Assembly: GCA_023265735.1 (NCBI GenBank)
Contig: JAHFSN010000139.1
Location: 993 to 6,181 of the forward strand
Reading direction: 5' to 3'
Origin: Spirochaetaceae bacterium
GTDB lineage: Bacteria; Spirochaetota; Spirochaetia; JABEVK01
DNA: 5,189 bases
Part shown: positions 5,130-5,189 of the stretch, piece after piece
How the letters are laid out: every line of letters starts with the position of its first letter
How positions within the stretch are numbered: the stretch's first letter is position 1
Program-made: the position numbers and the translations under genes
The notes under the pieces: model-generated
Database searches by the model: none
What the model was told of the DNA's origin: nothing
The model's input: the letters and a program-made list of their open reading frames with translations, nothing else

Positions 5130-5189
5130 ATGAAGGCGCATCCCAGGGGAAAGGCACTCGGGGCCTTGTTTTGCGGTTTGATCCTGCTG
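5130..5189 (+). CDS. Start of an exported or membrane protein (cut by window edge)
   Basis: Only 20 codons are present, open to the end of the window. The peptide starts MKAHPRGK and continues ALGALFCGLILL, a positively charged n-region followed by a hydrophobic core, as in a signal peptide or first membrane helix. C15 lies inside the hydrophobic stretch, so it is not a clear lipobox. The ATG has a weak ribosome site; an in-frame GTG at 5121 has AGGAA about 9 nt upstream and would add MRL-like residues before it. The gene follows the AraC-type regulator by 90 bp on the same strand and may be its target. Function cannot be judged from so short a piece. Confidence 0.55.
   Translation, partial: MKAHPRGKALGALFCGLILL

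Noticed and set aside
5062..5130. 22-residue ORF whose TGA overlaps the ATG at 5130 (TGATG)
   Set aside because: It has no ribosome binding site and an unremarkable composition; the overlap alone is not enough to call it.

Overview
This is a GC-rich bacterial chromosomal window with strong Shine-Dalgarno sites and tightly packed genes. The protein types (a receiver-first histidine kinase, an ECF sigma factor with a Cys-containing tail, a membrane-anchored AraC regulator) suggest a free-living Gram-negative such as an Acidobacteriota or deltaproteobacterial-type organism. That placement is an impression, not a demonstrated assignment. I see no rRNA, tRNA, CRISPR array, insertion sequence or phage module.

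Layout. Positions 1-681 (minus) hold the N-terminal part of a receiver-histidine kinase cut by the window edge. A 229-bp divergent gap (682-910) follows; it carries two overlapping very small ORFs reading towards an ECF-type sigma factor (911-1696, plus). A 12-cysteine DUF3795-type protein (1753-2184, plus) lies 56 bp downstream behind a near-perfect ribosome binding site. Converging on it with a 20-bp gap is a minus-strand group: a TIM-barrel sugar isomerase/epimerase-like gene (2881-3723), a small Cys/His protein with an HNH-like metal-site layout (2504-2773), and a muconolactone-isomerase/YCII-like alpha-beta barrel protein (2205-2498). The last two are only 5 bp apart. A divergent gap (3724-3860) with a clear inverted repeat precedes a plus-strand gene for an AraC-type regulator with about seven membrane helices (3861-5039). 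Two palindromes lie at and just after its end, before the start of a gene for an exported or membrane protein (5130 to the window edge).

The window is rich in regulators: a phosphorelay kinase, an alternative sigma factor and a membrane AraC protein, next to small proteins of unknown role. The sigma/DUF3795 pair and the HNH-like/MIase-like pair look like operons. Nothing links the units biochemically. The most useful leads are the micro-ORF chain in front of the sigma factor, its Cys-bearing C-terminal extension, the degenerate HNH-like protein, and the dyads flanking the AraC gene. I do not see a clear novel multi-gene system.
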